NCBI RefSeq assembly: GCF_033568475.1 | Contig: NC_133123.1 | Location: 159,417,753-159,481,752 of the forward strand | DNA from: Henckelia pumila | Lineage: Eukaryota > Streptophyta > Magnoliopsida > Lamiales > Gesneriaceae | DNA: 64,000 nucleotides | Direction: 5' to 3' | In this document: one piece after another, positions 51,541 through 63,928 of the stretch | Layout: every line of letters begins with the position of its first letter | Position numbering within the stretch: position 1 is the stretch's first letter | The notes under the pieces: model-generated | What the model was told of the DNA's origin: nothing | What the model saw: the letters and a program-made list of their open reading frames with translations, nothing else | Databases searched by the model: none | Program-made: the position numbers and the translations under genes

Positions 51541-51581
51541 AAACTTTGCCCTTTTATTCACTCTTTTAGATAGGTAATAGA

Positions 51582-52319
51582 TTACGCAATTAAAATAGAA
51601 ATATTTTGACTATTGCGCATTTTAAATCGAAAATTTGTTATTAGTCTAAAAGAATATGAACGCACATTAGAATTAGAGGTCTCTTTTTAAAATTAGACTC
51701 AGATCCAAAAATTATTAGAATCGGCTCTGATAAAAAGAAAAGAAATCAACAGGTTGCAAGTTGAAGAATGAAGCGTGAAGTATAAGAAGAAAAATATGTG
51801 TACATGTGAAGGATGGAGAACAAGAGAGAATACATCATACGTACATACAAAAAGACTCGGTGCAGCTAGCATTGATCAAGTGGTGGTGATTCACAGTGAT
51901 TGAGAAACAAAGGAACACTACATCATGTCAACTACTTGGTGAAGATCATTCTGATTTTACTTATTACTCTCTTACTCTACATCGATCTTTGATTTTCCTA
52001 TACTAAGGGTGTAGTTGTTATATCTCAACATATAGAGATCGAAATTTGTTTATTTATTTTACACTATTTAGTTTTCGTATTCGATTTTGAATTGATTTTA
52101 GAGTGTTGTTAGTTTTTCTCATTGTGTTGAGAGATCTAACTTTGATAGATTTGGTAGGATTATTTTGTAATTAAATATTATCTTATCCTAGCAATAACTT
52201 TTTTCATAAGGGAACTTGTGCACAATATATAATTTTTTATTGCCTTATTTTAATTCCACTGCATATTTATTCGTAATTATTCATCTTAACATTTTGATAA
52301 TTAAACTTATATGGTTCTT
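51582..52319. other. Intergenic, no recognised gene
   Basis: AT-rich. GGCTCTGATA at 51723 could be a worn tRNA-iMet primer site on the minus strand. Nothing else supported. Confidence 0.3.
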
Positions 52320-52698
52320 AAGACAGCCATTAAAAATTATTGTACCGAACTATTTTACTCGATGCTAGTAAACACAAGGGGTTTCCCAAGAAGTCTCCTC
52401 CTCCGATTAAAAAAGGAGCTGCCTAAGTGTAAACGCTGAACGATTCCATAAAAGTGTACGAAACAAATGACAACTCCTTTTGAGGCCAATTTTCTATTCA
52501 TTTTGTCAGAATCACACTCCATTACTGCCATTATTTTAATCATGCATGCCTACCTACAATACAAGAATTAATGTCCAAACCAATTAATATCATATAACAC
52601 ATTGAATTGTGTTGTGTATTGAAGCTTGAACCATAGAACCAAGCTTAACTCCATGCATTTTAATCCTGGTATGTATGTAACTAAAAGAAGATTTTGAG
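52320..52698 (+). promoter_or_regulatory. NLR5 upstream region
   Basis: Close duplicate of the NLR4 upstream region, lacking the MITE found at 41175. Confidence 0.6.
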
Positions 52699-55600
52699 AT
52701 GGCTCATGCTGCTATAATCTCACTTGAGCTAACTCTTGAGCAAATCCTCCTTCACCCTTATATATTCATCAGACCTCGTGAGAAGAAACATATCGAATCC
52801 TTCCATGAAAAACTTGAATTCTTGCAGCGGTTCTTGGAAGAACATCCCTCCCATGCAAGCAACGAAAACGCAACTTTTCTTGAAAGAAGAATCAGAGATG
52901 CAGCTTATGAAGCAGAAGATTCCATGGATCTCCATTTGAACAATCTGTGTAATTCAAAGGAAATGATTTGGCAAATGGAGATTGAGCCTATGATGAAGCA
53001 AGTTGATTCCATAGTTGGAGAGGTGGCAGCAGAGATTAATAAACAAATGGGGATTGAGAATATCAAACAAATAAGACGACTTTCCTGTAAGGAAGAGGAG
53101 ATAAAGATATGCCAAGAACCTCCGAATGCTTTATGCAAGGATTCATCGAGGAACTTAATGGTGGGATTTGATGAGTACTTGATGCAGATTGTGGATCAAC
53201 TTACAGGGCAATCATCTGCACTCGAGTTCATCTCAATTGTCGGGATGGGAGGTATCTGTAAGAGTACATTAGCAACTCATGCTTATAATGATCCATATGT
53301 TGTACATCAATTTGACATTCGTGCTTGGGTCACTGTATCTCAATCATATAACATAAGAGATATCATGTCGAGTATAATGGACTCGATGAATAAATTGCCT
53401 AAGAGTACTGATCAATTAGGACTTGATGTGTACCAAAACTTGAAGGGTCGAAGGTACATCATCGTAATAGATGATATTTGGGATATTAAAGCCTGGTATG
53501 ACCTGAAAAAGATGTTTCCAGATGACCAAACTGGAAGCCAAATCATCTTGACCACTCGGATAGCCGATGTGGCTGCTTATGCTAGTCCTTCTGGGGCTCT
53601 TCATCAAATTTTTTTACTGAATAATGATCGTAGTTGGGAGTTACTACGTGCTAAAGTTTTTGGTAATGAACCTTGCCCTCTTGATTTACAAGAAATTGGA
53701 AAGACAATTGCACAAAATTGTGGGGGACTTCCCCTCTCTCTTGTGGTAATTGGCGGATTGCTCTCAAAGTTAGAGATGACAAAAGAGGTGTGGCAATCTG
53801 TTGCTGAAAATGTGACTTCCTTTGTGTTTTCAAGTGATGATCGATGTTACGCTATACTACGACTGAGCTACAACTACTTGCCTCAATATTTGAAGGCATG
53901 CTTCCTTTACACAGGATTTTTTCCAAAAAATCATGAGATTAGTGTTTCCAAACTTACCATGATGTGGGTTGCTGAGGGTTTTCTGGGACAAGCTCATGGT
54001 CGAAGCTTAGAAGAGTCGGCAGAGAGGTGTGTGGAAAACCTCCTTGATAGAAGCCTGATTTTGAAGTCTCAGAAGAACTCTGTGTTATGGATTATGTCGG
54101 AGCAAACATGACGATAATAATTGCGGAATAAAATAATCAACAAGAACACAAAAGATTTACGTGGTTCACCCAATATAGGCTACGTCCACGGAGCTGCTGC
54201 AAATATTTATAACCGAATAAATATCACAAGTGTATACAAAACACTATATCTCTCACCACCCAAATCCCGAGTATTACCGAGAAAATAATTTCTCTAACTC
54301 ACACAAGAGAACACTCAAGAAAAATACCAAGAACTCTCTTTGTTTCTTATCTATCTTTTCTCTCGATTTTGGATATCTAAACTGAAGGGGAAAGAGCTCT
54401 CCTTCACGCGTCCTCTATGCGTCAATTAAATGCCTATGCATTTAATTGCTTCCCCTACTTCCACTTGCCATCATCCCAACTTCAACCAATCACCATCATT
54501 TGCCACCTAAAAAATCTCCCACTTGAAGACTTGATTTTAATCATGGCTTCACACAGTCAATACATCAGCTCATGCCTTCTCTATTATATTTGCAGTCCAT
54601 GTCGTCTTTCATGGCTAACTCCCACTTGATTGAATCATCATTTTGCATCGCTTATTCAAAGGTCTCCGATTCACCTTTATCTGTCACCAAAACATAATGA
54701 AGTATTGGCGAGTATTTCTGAGGTGGTCTGATTGTTCTAGAAGATCTCCTGAGTTCAATTTCCGGAGTTTTTGGTTCATCATCTTGTGCAACAGTTTCCT
54801 TATCTTTCTGGTTACTGGTTTCCGACTCATTCACAGGAATATCCATCAATGGTATTTCATCCGTCTTCTTGACTTCAGGACATTCATCACCAGCTCCAAC
54901 GCTTGACCTGTCCTTATACATCACATACTCATTGAAGATTACATCTCTGCTCCGAACGATCTTTCGATTTTGGTCATCCCAGAACCGATAACCAAACTCA
55001 TTATCTCCATAACCAATAAAGAAACACTTCTTTGATTTTGGATCAAGTTTTGTTCTGCTAGCAGAATCAATGTGAACATATGATAAACATCCAAACACTT
55101 TCAAGAAAGAAAGGTTTACTTCTTTTCCGCTCTAGACTTCTTCAGGTATTCTGTAACCAAGCGGTACCGAATGTCCTCTGTTGATCAGATACGCTGCAGT
55201 GTTAACTGCATCAGCCCAGAATGATTTCGTCATTCCAGCGTGCAATCTCATGCTCCTGGCTCGCTCATTCAGGGTCATGTTCATTCTCTTAGCTACACCA
55301 TTCGTCGAGCTAAAGAGTTCGAGCACAGTCGGTTTAATATTGACTCCATGTCAACCACTTCATGTGTTCGCTCGCTTGTTTCTTTGGGACGATGGCCACC
55401 TTCCTCAGATTTGTTCTTGAGATTCAAACTTCTTAGGGTACTACATGCTACTGAAGTAGCATTTTCTCAATTTCCATGTCAAGTTATGGTGCTTTTGAAT
55501 CTACGCTACATGGCTTTGTGTTGTGATGGGGATATACCAGCTTCAATAACTAAGCTGTGGAATCTCCAAACCTTAATTATGGTTCTAGGTTTGGGTATAT

Positions 55601-56214
55601 TGGGGAAAAATAACTTACCTGTGGAAATCTGGATCATGTCACATTTAAGGTATGTGAGGTGTTACGGAGCTAATTTTCTTGATCCTACAGCTGCCAAATT
55701 CGACATTTACAGAAATCATGTACTTCTAGAAGACCTCCAGACTCTCTCAGGGTTATGGAATTTTGAGTTTACAGAGGAAATGTTGCGGAGGATTCCAAAC
55801 ATCAAGAATATCGACGTTTACTATGATCCTCGCCGTTTGATAGAAAACGAATGGTCGTGCTACCAACTTGAGAATTTTGGCAACTTCCATCAGCTCAAAG
55901 CATTGAAGATATGTGTATTTCCAGACCCAAGTTGCTCTGTAAATTCGAAGTTCACCGTTCATTTTCCAGCATCGCTTAAAACTTTAAATTTATGTCGGGT
56001 TAGAATTCCTTGGCATGAACTGGGAATTATAGGCTCGTTACCCAATCTTGAAGTTCTCAAACTGAAGGATAATGCATGCGTAGGGACGGAGTGGAAACCA
56101 AATGAAGACGAGTTCTGTCAACTAAAAGTTTTGGTACTTGAAAGTTTGGAGTTGGAGCATTGGAGAGCCGAGTCTGACCACTTTCCAAGCCTCCAGCGCC
56201 TCATCATTCGATGA
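52699..56214 (+). pseudogene. NLR5: R1-like NLR broken by Copia and Gypsy insertions
   Basis: Recent duplicate of NLR4. Segment 1 (52699-54082) encodes the coiled coil and NB-ARC and lacks the NLR4 frameshift. Its P-loop reads GMGGICKST, replacing the third Gly of the Walker A motif with Cys, and kinase-2 is IIVIDDIWD. At 54083 a Copia LTR interrupts the winged-helix region. Coding sequence resumes at 55323 (GAGCACAGTCGGTTTAATAT) after loss of about 170 bp that includes the IHD motif. Segment 2 (55323-56214) encodes LRRs until a Gypsy LTR at 56215. Not functional as a full receptor; a truncated CC-NB product is conceivable. Confidence 0.94.
54083..55322 (-). mobile_element. Copia fragment inserted in NLR5
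   Basis: A 422-bp 3' LTR (54083-54504, TGTTATGG...TTTGCCA on the plus strand) abuts a purine-rich tract. Then come a minus-strand integrase C-terminal/linker piece (55104-54652: MKVFGCLSYVHIDSASRTKL..., RRSSRTIRPPQKYSP) and an integrase piece (55326-55132: GVAKRMNMTLNERARSM). A UAG interrupts PEEV-SGKEV. Reverse transcriptase, RNase H, protease, gag and the 5' LTR are deleted. Confidence 0.88.
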
Positions 56215-58117
56215 TGTGAAAACCCGGAACTTGGCCTCCAAGTTTTTCTATTTAGGAATGATCTTCCAAACTTGGAAGAGGTAATCTTTCCTTTTCTTCG
56301 AGATTGAGTTTTTTTTTATATAAATCATTATATTTTCAACAATTAAATAAAGTTAGTGTAATGTCAGATTTCCTTCCTCAATTTTCAAAATCAAGGCTGA
56401 TTTAATTCTTTTAATTAGTGCAACAAATCATCCCATGTCAGCCACAAATCTTGTCCAACCTCGCCTATATAAATGCACAAGACCTCTCCAAAAATCCTAT
56501 TACAATTCCTCTCTTAGTTCGAACGCCAAGACTCTAAATTTTGCTTAGAAATTTACCCACTTTTCACTCCTTATTTTCGAGAAAAACAAAGCGGGGCTAG
56601 CAATAGGGATTCAAAGGCTGCCAAATTTTTCCTCCCTAGTTTCAACAAGCAGGCCATCATTAGGATCTAAATTTTGTCCACTTTCTCTTGATTTCTCTTG
56701 ATATCCACGTGTAGAAATATAAGGAATTAGGAAAAAGAAAGTGCAAATTTGGCTAAGTAGACACCAATTTCGAGAAAGGGAAAGGCTGACTTTCGAAAGT
56801 GCTTTTTGAATTTTGCTCTCGTAATTTTCAAGGTTGCAGTACCAATTCAAGTATTTAATTCACACGCAAACATCTACGGTAAGTGGGCTTTTGTATGTAT
56901 ATTTCTTGACGTGATTTTAAAAATATTTATTGATGAGTCATGGTATTTTGGTTTTTGAAATTCGTTCGAGCATGTGTCTTTTATTCGTGTCATGTTGGTT
57001 CATGTTTTGTCATGCATGTTGTCAAGCACTGTTATGATTCGAATGGATATGATAATGCTATGACCCTTATACGGTGGAATTGTAACCGTTGTATAGCCTC
57101 ACTCCATAGAGGATTAAAATATTGGACATGGCCTCGCTCCTTAGAGGATTAACATATAGGAGACAGTAAATCATGGAAAGGAGGTGAATTTCAGTGCTTA
57201 TGTTCATGTGTTGAAAGCTTATGTATCATGATGATGTTATGGCCGATGGCCCAAGTATTGAGTTATGTTTATGTTTATGTTCATGATGTGTTGTGTTCCT
57301 ATGATTATGCATATATTTGTTACATGTCTCGAATGGCCCCCACTTGCTGAGTGTTTCCCAAATCACTCACCCCTTACTTTTCCCTCCCAGATGATGAAGA
57401 TGATGATTTAGAAGTTCGTGAACAAGATATGTTTTGGGGATGGTGATAGATGATCAATAAGACTAAATTTTGTTATTTTTATTATTGGGATTTTCGCATT
57501 AATATTTTGTTATTAAGTATTTAGACGTTTCCGCAGTTGTTTTGTTATTTTGGATTTATCGAGTTGTAAAGACGATGTTTTGGAATTTATTTATGATAAT
57601 AGACTGGTTTGGTTTATACTGTACTACGAGGCTGGTTGTTTTATAATTTGTGTTAATTTGAAACAATGCCGGTGGCACGTCTCGGTCTCGGGGCGTGACA
57701 TTAAAGTGGTATCAAAGCCGCCAGGTTCATAAATCCGGATGGGATTCCGTACCAAAAAATTTGACGTTGTCAAATTTTGACCCAAGCCTAGCGTATCCTG
57801 ACTCGAATTCCCTTAGTGACGCTTTTATCCCTAATTCGGTCGTTTGAACCCTCGAATTCACGTTTTTGCTATTTTTGGAAATGTTTGTTTTGCCTATAAC
57901 TTTTCGTGGAAAACTCGAAATTTGATTCCGTTGATTGTTTCATACTTCTTTTGATCAGTTGTTTCAATCCTAGGATAATCTCAAAAATTTCCATTTTTGG
58001 AAAATTTGTCCGAAAATTTCGCTTGATATCAATACTGCATGAGTAACCTATGATAAATTGTTCATCAGTTTAAATTCTGATCTTAATTCATTCTTCTTCA
58101 TTTTTGGAAGATGACTA
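56215..58117 (+). mobile_element. Gypsy (chromovirus-like) 5' part inserted in NLR5
   Basis: LTR 56215-57700 (TGTGAAAACCCGG ... GGGGCGTGACA, 1486 bp), primer site TGGTATCAAAGC at 57707-57718 (one mismatch to the tRNA-iMet complement), then about 400 bp of leader. It is cut by the Copia LTR at 58118. Related to the LTR pieces at 23127 and 24519. Confidence 0.82.
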
Positions 58118-59999
58118 TGTTGGAAAACGCTGTTCAGATCAATTAGAATTGATACCCGGTGCAGCGGAAGTTTAAAAATTTATTTTTATTAATATGAAAC
58201 GATTCCATATCTGGGTATCAAAACTTTTACGATTAAATTCATACAAGTAAAACAAATAATCACAATTAATGTTTTACCTTAAATCTCGAAACGAGATTAT
58301 GGACTCCAACAGAATTTAATCTGATCTTCTTGTAAATCCCGGGAACCAATGGCGTCACGATCAATCACCGGAATAAGGTCCACGAACAGAAAACAGAAAC
58401 CCTCTGATTGACTGCACTAAAAATCAATCAGAAGTTTTGCGTAGAGAATAAACAGATATGATCTGTTAATTCAGAATTGTAATTTTTCACAAAAATCACA
58501 ATCCGAATTTTCTCTAAAGGAGCAAGGAATTTTCGAAAAATCCCTTAGAATTATTTATGCAGTGTTCGAAAATTATAAGACACAATGTGTGTGATTTTCG
58601 AACCCAACACCTCTATTTATAGATAATTTCTAGTTATAATTGTATCAGGACTCTAACTCCTTAAAGCCCACAATCCATAACTTAAGCCCAACAAGCCAAG
58701 CCCGTTGTTATAGAAATTAATATAAAATTCATCGTGACTCCAATTGATAAACTGATTTTACCAATGTGCACAGAAACCATTTCTGCATCTTTTAGAGTCA
58801 AGATAATTTTTCTGAATCCGAATTCAGTGATTTCCAAAAATGCCCATCTCTATGTCATTTTAGGAAATCTCACTCCCTTTAGTTAAGAAGTCCAACTTCT
58901 CTTTCATTAAATTTAACTCTTTAAATTTAAATATCTCTACGGGGTTTTAGTAATCCATTACTTGTGTTACCCTCAATGGTTCAGGAATACAGCTAGTCGT
59001 GGGCTCACAACTCCTTATGACTCGAAACAACAATTTCCGACCTACCCATCGAATCATGGTAAGAGCGCTTAGCAACATCGCCCCATGATTCCCTAGGTAT
59101 TACTGATAGTGCCTGCAAGAACCAGTAGATTTTGGTTAGCGTACAGTACGGTCCCTTCATCCATATATCCCGATCGAATCAACAACCATTGGTATATCGA
59201 GAGTCGTTCGAGATTCGATAACTATGCATTACATCTTGAAGATCAAATAGTGACATCGCATGTGTTACTAGGATAACCAATTAACCTAAAACACATCATG
59301 TACTCTGGCCAGAGATTCGTCATACTAATATCTCCTCAGATCGCATAGGATATCCACACTCGCAAGTATGTGGTGAATCCTTGACAACAAAGCATCGACT
59401 CCTATATGTGTCGTAACTGTACCCAATCCCGACACCTGATGACCCCAATAGAGTCGGTAAACGAGTCAAAGTACAGTACTAGCATATAGAGTCTCAATGA
59501 TGTTTCAAGTAATAAGGACTAATGGTGTACAACCAAAATCGCGGACTTTATCCACTCGATAAGTGATAACCACTTGGAAAGTCCGAATAGGGTAGTTCGA
59601 TCATTCATCATATGAATATCCATTTGCATGCTTTGAACATCTCTATGTTCCATACCAATGAAACGTGGTACTCGGCATCGCAAATGCTAGTCTCAATCTA
59701 GAGCGATCCTTATCCTTATTTGCGGACGGCTCAATTGACTAGGAACAGTTTAGAATATACAGTGACTATAAGATGTGTTTCATGATAGCCATCCCCATGT
59801 GCTACCATATCTTACATACACTATAGTATATTCAAGGTCTTTATCAAAACAACAATAGTATATCATAATATAACAATATGAAGAAAGATAAAGTCAATAC
59901 CATTATAAAAATGTAAATTATATTAGACAAAAGATTGTTTTACATAGAGTCATAAAAGCCCTTAGCCACAAGTTGGCTTACCGGGAACCCACTCTTTCA
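58118..59999 (-). repeat. 3' LTR of Copia copy C
   Basis: 1882 bp, TGTTGGAAAACGC ... CACTCTTTCA on the plus strand. AAGTGGGAGAT (minus, 60010-60000) directly precedes it as polypurine tract. Confidence 0.85.
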
Positions 60000-60013
60000 A
60001 TCTCCCACTTGCC

Positions 60014-63000
60014 CTAAAGCCAACTAGTCATACTACGTAATCCCATTGCTTCACGATGTTTGTCAAACAATGGTCCTGGCAAGGGCTTAGTAAGCGGATC
60101 AGCGATATTGTCTGTAGAGGCCACTCTCTCGACACTGATGTCTCCTCTTTCCACAATCTCCCGGATGATGTGGTATTTCCTCAGTACGTGTTTGGACTTC
60201 TGATGAGACCTTGGCTCCTTTGCCTGAGCAACGGCACCCGTGTTGTCACAGTACACCGAGACTGAACCAACAGCTTCAGGAATTACACCCAACTCTTGGA
60301 TGAATTTCCTTATCCAAACCGCCTCTTTAGCAGCAGCTGATGCTGCAATGTATTCTGCCTCAGTGGTGGAATCCGCTGTGGTGTCTTGCTTGGAACTCTT
60401 CCAAGATACAGCACCGCCATTGAGCATGAATACAAATCCAGAGGTTGATTTCGAGTCATCCACGTCACATTGGAAGCTAGAGTCGGTATAGCCTTCCAAC
60501 TTCAATTCTCTCCCTCCATAAATCATGAACAAATTCTTAGTCCTTCGCAAGTACTTAAGAATATCCTTCATGGCTTTCCAATGCATTTGACCGGGATTGG
60601 CTTGATATCTGCTCGTGACGCTCAGAGCATAGGCTACATCCGGTCTGGTAGATATCATCCCATACATGATACTACCAATGGCTGACGCATATGGTATGTG
60701 TGTCATCTTCTCTATCTCTTCGTCAGTCTTGGGACACATAGACTTGGATAAAGAAACTCCATGACACATAGGTAGATGTCTTCTCTTGGACCCATCCATT
60801 GAAAACCTTTTCAATATGGTTTCGATGTAGGTTGATTGAGTAAGTCCTATCATTCTCTTAGATCTATCTCTATAGATCTGTATCCCAAGAATATAGGAGG
60901 CCTCACCCAAATCCTTCATCGAGAATCTACTTGATAACCATATATTTGTTGACTGCAACATCCCTACGTCATTCCCCATGAGTAGAATGTCATCAACATA
61001 AAGTACTAAGAATGTCACCGCATCCTTAACTACTTTTTTGTACACGCATGGTTCCTCTGGGTTTTTGATGAAACCAAAATCCTTTATTGTTTCATCAAAT
61101 TTCTGGTTCCAACTTCTTGATGCTTGTTTGAGACCATAGATTGATCTCTGAAGCTTGCATACCTTATGCTCGCTTCCCATGGATGTGTATCCCTCAGACT
61201 GCGTCATATAGATCTCTTCCTTAATGTTTCCATTAAGAAATGCAGTCTTTACATCCATTTGCCATATCTCATAGTCATACCATGTTGCTATGACAATAAG
61301 GATTCTTATGGACTTGAACATTGCGACTGGTGAAAAGGTTTCATCATAGTCAACTCCTTGTCTTTGAGTATAACCTTTTGCCATCAATCGTGCCTTGTAG
61401 GTCAATACCTTTCCATCAGGCCCAAGCTTTCTTTTGTAGATCCATTTGCACCCAATTGGAACAATTCCATCGGAAGGATCTACTAAAGACCAAACTTGGT
61501 TAGAATGCATCGAATCTATTTCCGATTGCATAGCTTCAAGCCATAAATTTGAATCCGCATCAGAAATTGCTTCCTTGAAGTTTCTTGGATCACATCCAAT
61601 GTCGGGTTCACTTTGATCCCCTTCAAGAAGAAGACCATATCTAATAGGAGGCCTAGAAGTCCTCTCGGATCTCCTAGTAGTAGGCGTGTCTTGTGATGAT
61701 TCTTGAGGTGTAGGATCGCTATTTTGTATCTCGGGTTCTTCTTGAATTTCTTCGAGTTCCATCATCTTGCCTTTCTTATCCAATAAGAACTCCTTCTCCA
61801 AGAAGGTGGCATTCCTTGAAACAAACACTTTTGTTTCATTAGGATGATAGAAATAATATCCGATTGAATTCTTCGGATACCCCACAAAATAACATAAGGA
61901 GGATCGACTATCCAACTTATCTCCCACTGTCTGATTCACGTAAGCAGGACATCCCCAAATCCTCAAGTACGAATACTTAGGAGCTTTGCCATTCCATAAC
62001 TCGTATGGTATTTTATTTACTGCTTTAGTGTGGACGTTTTTTAACAACAATAGCGCCGTTTCAAGCGCGTAGCCCCTAAACGAAGGTGGGAGCTCAGTGA
62101 AGCTCATCATGGATCGAACCATGTCCAACAAAGTTCGATTGCGACGCTCCGAAACACCATTAAGCTGAGGTGTCATAGGAGGAGTCCACTGTGAGAGAAT
62201 CCCATTCTCTTTTAGATAGTCCAAAAACTCGGTACTTAAGTATTCTCCACCTCGATCCGATCGAAGTGCCTTAATACTTTTACCTAGTTTGTTTTCTACT
62301 TCAGCCTTGAATTTTTTGAACCTTTCAAATGCTTCAGACTTATATTTCATTAAATATAAATACCCATACCTAGAATGATCATCAGTAAAGGTAATAAAGT
62401 AGGTGTTGCCACATTTAGTACCAATCCTAAATGGACCGTAAACATCTGTATGGATCAAATCCAACAGATTTTGACTACGCTCAGGTTTCCCTTTGAAAGG
62501 AGATTTAGTCATTTTTCCCTTTAGGCAGGACTCACAAGTAGGTAGAGAGTTAATATCAGACATATCAAACATGCCCTCTCCCACTAGCTTGTTCATCCTC
62601 CTTGAGGAAATATGACCTAGCCTAGCATGCCAAAGGTTTGCCGGGTTTTGACTATCGTCCTTCCTTTTAATTGTTGTTACCGATTTATCAACATAATTAA
62701 TTGGAACGTCTTTTAATTTTAGGCTATATAGATCATTTTCAAGTTGTCCATTTCCAATCAAACATTCATTCTTGTAAATATTGCAAATCCCATTTACAAA
62801 ATTGCAAGAAAAACCATCTCTATCAAGCATAGAAATAGATATAATGTTTTTGATCAAATCCGGAACATATAAAACATCTCTGAAAAATAACTTAAAATTG
62901 TTCTGTAAAACTAAATAAATGTCTCCTATAGCTTTGGCTTCGACTCTAGAACCATTCCCGAGCCTTAGCTGGGTCTCACCCATCCTTAGCTTACGACTTC

Positions 63001-63928
63001 TTTTCATTACCTGCAAATCATTGCAAATGTGAGATCCACATCCGGTATCCAATACCCAAGAAGAAGTATTAAGCAAAACATTTATTTCAATGTAAAACAT
63101 AACCTTTGCAGTTCGCAACTGTTCGAGGTATTCCTTGCAGTTACGTTTCCAATGACCGGGTTTCTTGCAGTAATGACAAACGTTTTCATCTTTTATCTCA
63201 ATTGAAGCCTTGACCTTTCCCTTCTTATTTGGTACAATATTCTTGGGCTGGGCAGAACGTTTCTTACCCTTTCCACTTGGTCCTTTCTTAGAGTTAGAAG
63301 AGGAGCCAACCAAGAGTACCGGTTTATCCTTCTTTAGTGTGGCTTCATAAGTCACAAGAATATTGATCATCTCTTCAAGGGTGGCCTCTATCTTGTTCAT
63401 ATTGAAGTTCATCACAAAACCGTCAAACGACTAAGGAAGTGAAAGAAGCAACAAGTCCACGCTAAGTTCATGCTCCAAAGTCAAGTCGAGTGTTACCAAC
63501 TTTTCAATGAGCCCAATCATGCGCACCCCATGCTCACGGACCGAAGTCCCATCTCGCATGCGGCTCGTCTTGAGCTCTCTGACGGTGGAATACCTCTCTG
63601 ACCTTGACTGAGCTCCAAAGAGTTCCTTGAGGTTCTTGTGAATGTCAGCAGCATTCACGGCATCCTCGAATTTCCTTTGAAACTCATCAGACATCGAAGC
63701 CAGCATGTCGCATTTGGCCTTGATATCATGGTCCCACCATAAATCAAGTTTGGCCAACTCTTCCGGACTTGTATTAACCGGGGCTTCCTTCGGAGGCGGC
63801 TTTTCTAACACGTAGAAAGCTTTTTCCGAAGTAAGAATAATCTTTAACTTACGGAACCATTTCGTATAGTTTGCGCTAGTTAATTTATTTTGTTCGAGAA
63901 TTGAAAATAGTGGATTGCGTGGATTCAT
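60014..63928 (-). pseudogene. Copia copy C Gag-Pol, one in-frame UAG
   Basis: A single frame of about 1304 codons interrupted once, at 63431-63433, by UAG within the capsid domain (LLLLSLP-stop-SFDGF). Gag part: MNPRNPLFSILEQNKLTSA, zinc knuckle CHYCKKPGHWKRNC. Protease: SWVLDTGCGSHIC. Integrase: HARLGHISSRR, CESCLKGK, HTDVYGPF, RSDRGGEYLS, QLNGVSERRNRTLLD. Reverse transcriptase: QMDVKTAFLNG, LVLYVDDILLMG. RNase H: STTEAEYIAASAA, YCDNTGAVAQA, DPLTKPLPG. The rest is intact. The stop falls inside Gag rather than at a domain border, so it looks like a nonsense mutation; without it the element would be potentially coding. Confidence 0.92.

Larger units (their letters stand above)
46148..51581 (-). 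mobile_element. Non-autonomous Helitron, 5.4 kb
   Basis: Minus-strand 5' end TCTATTACCTATC at 51581, preceded by A (51582). The 3' end is CTAG at 46151-46148, followed by T (46147), i.e. insertion between A and T with no target duplication. A hairpin with a 6-bp stem (ACGTGC-loop-GCACGT, 46160-46174) lies 8 bp before CTAG. No Rep/helicase ORF is present. The interior holds a decayed RPA-like gene and two tandem duplications. Confidence 0.82.

Noticed and set aside
51720..51732. tRNA-iMet primer site of another LTR element (GGCTCTGATA)
   Set aside because: Only ten bases match and no LTR boundary is visible beside it.
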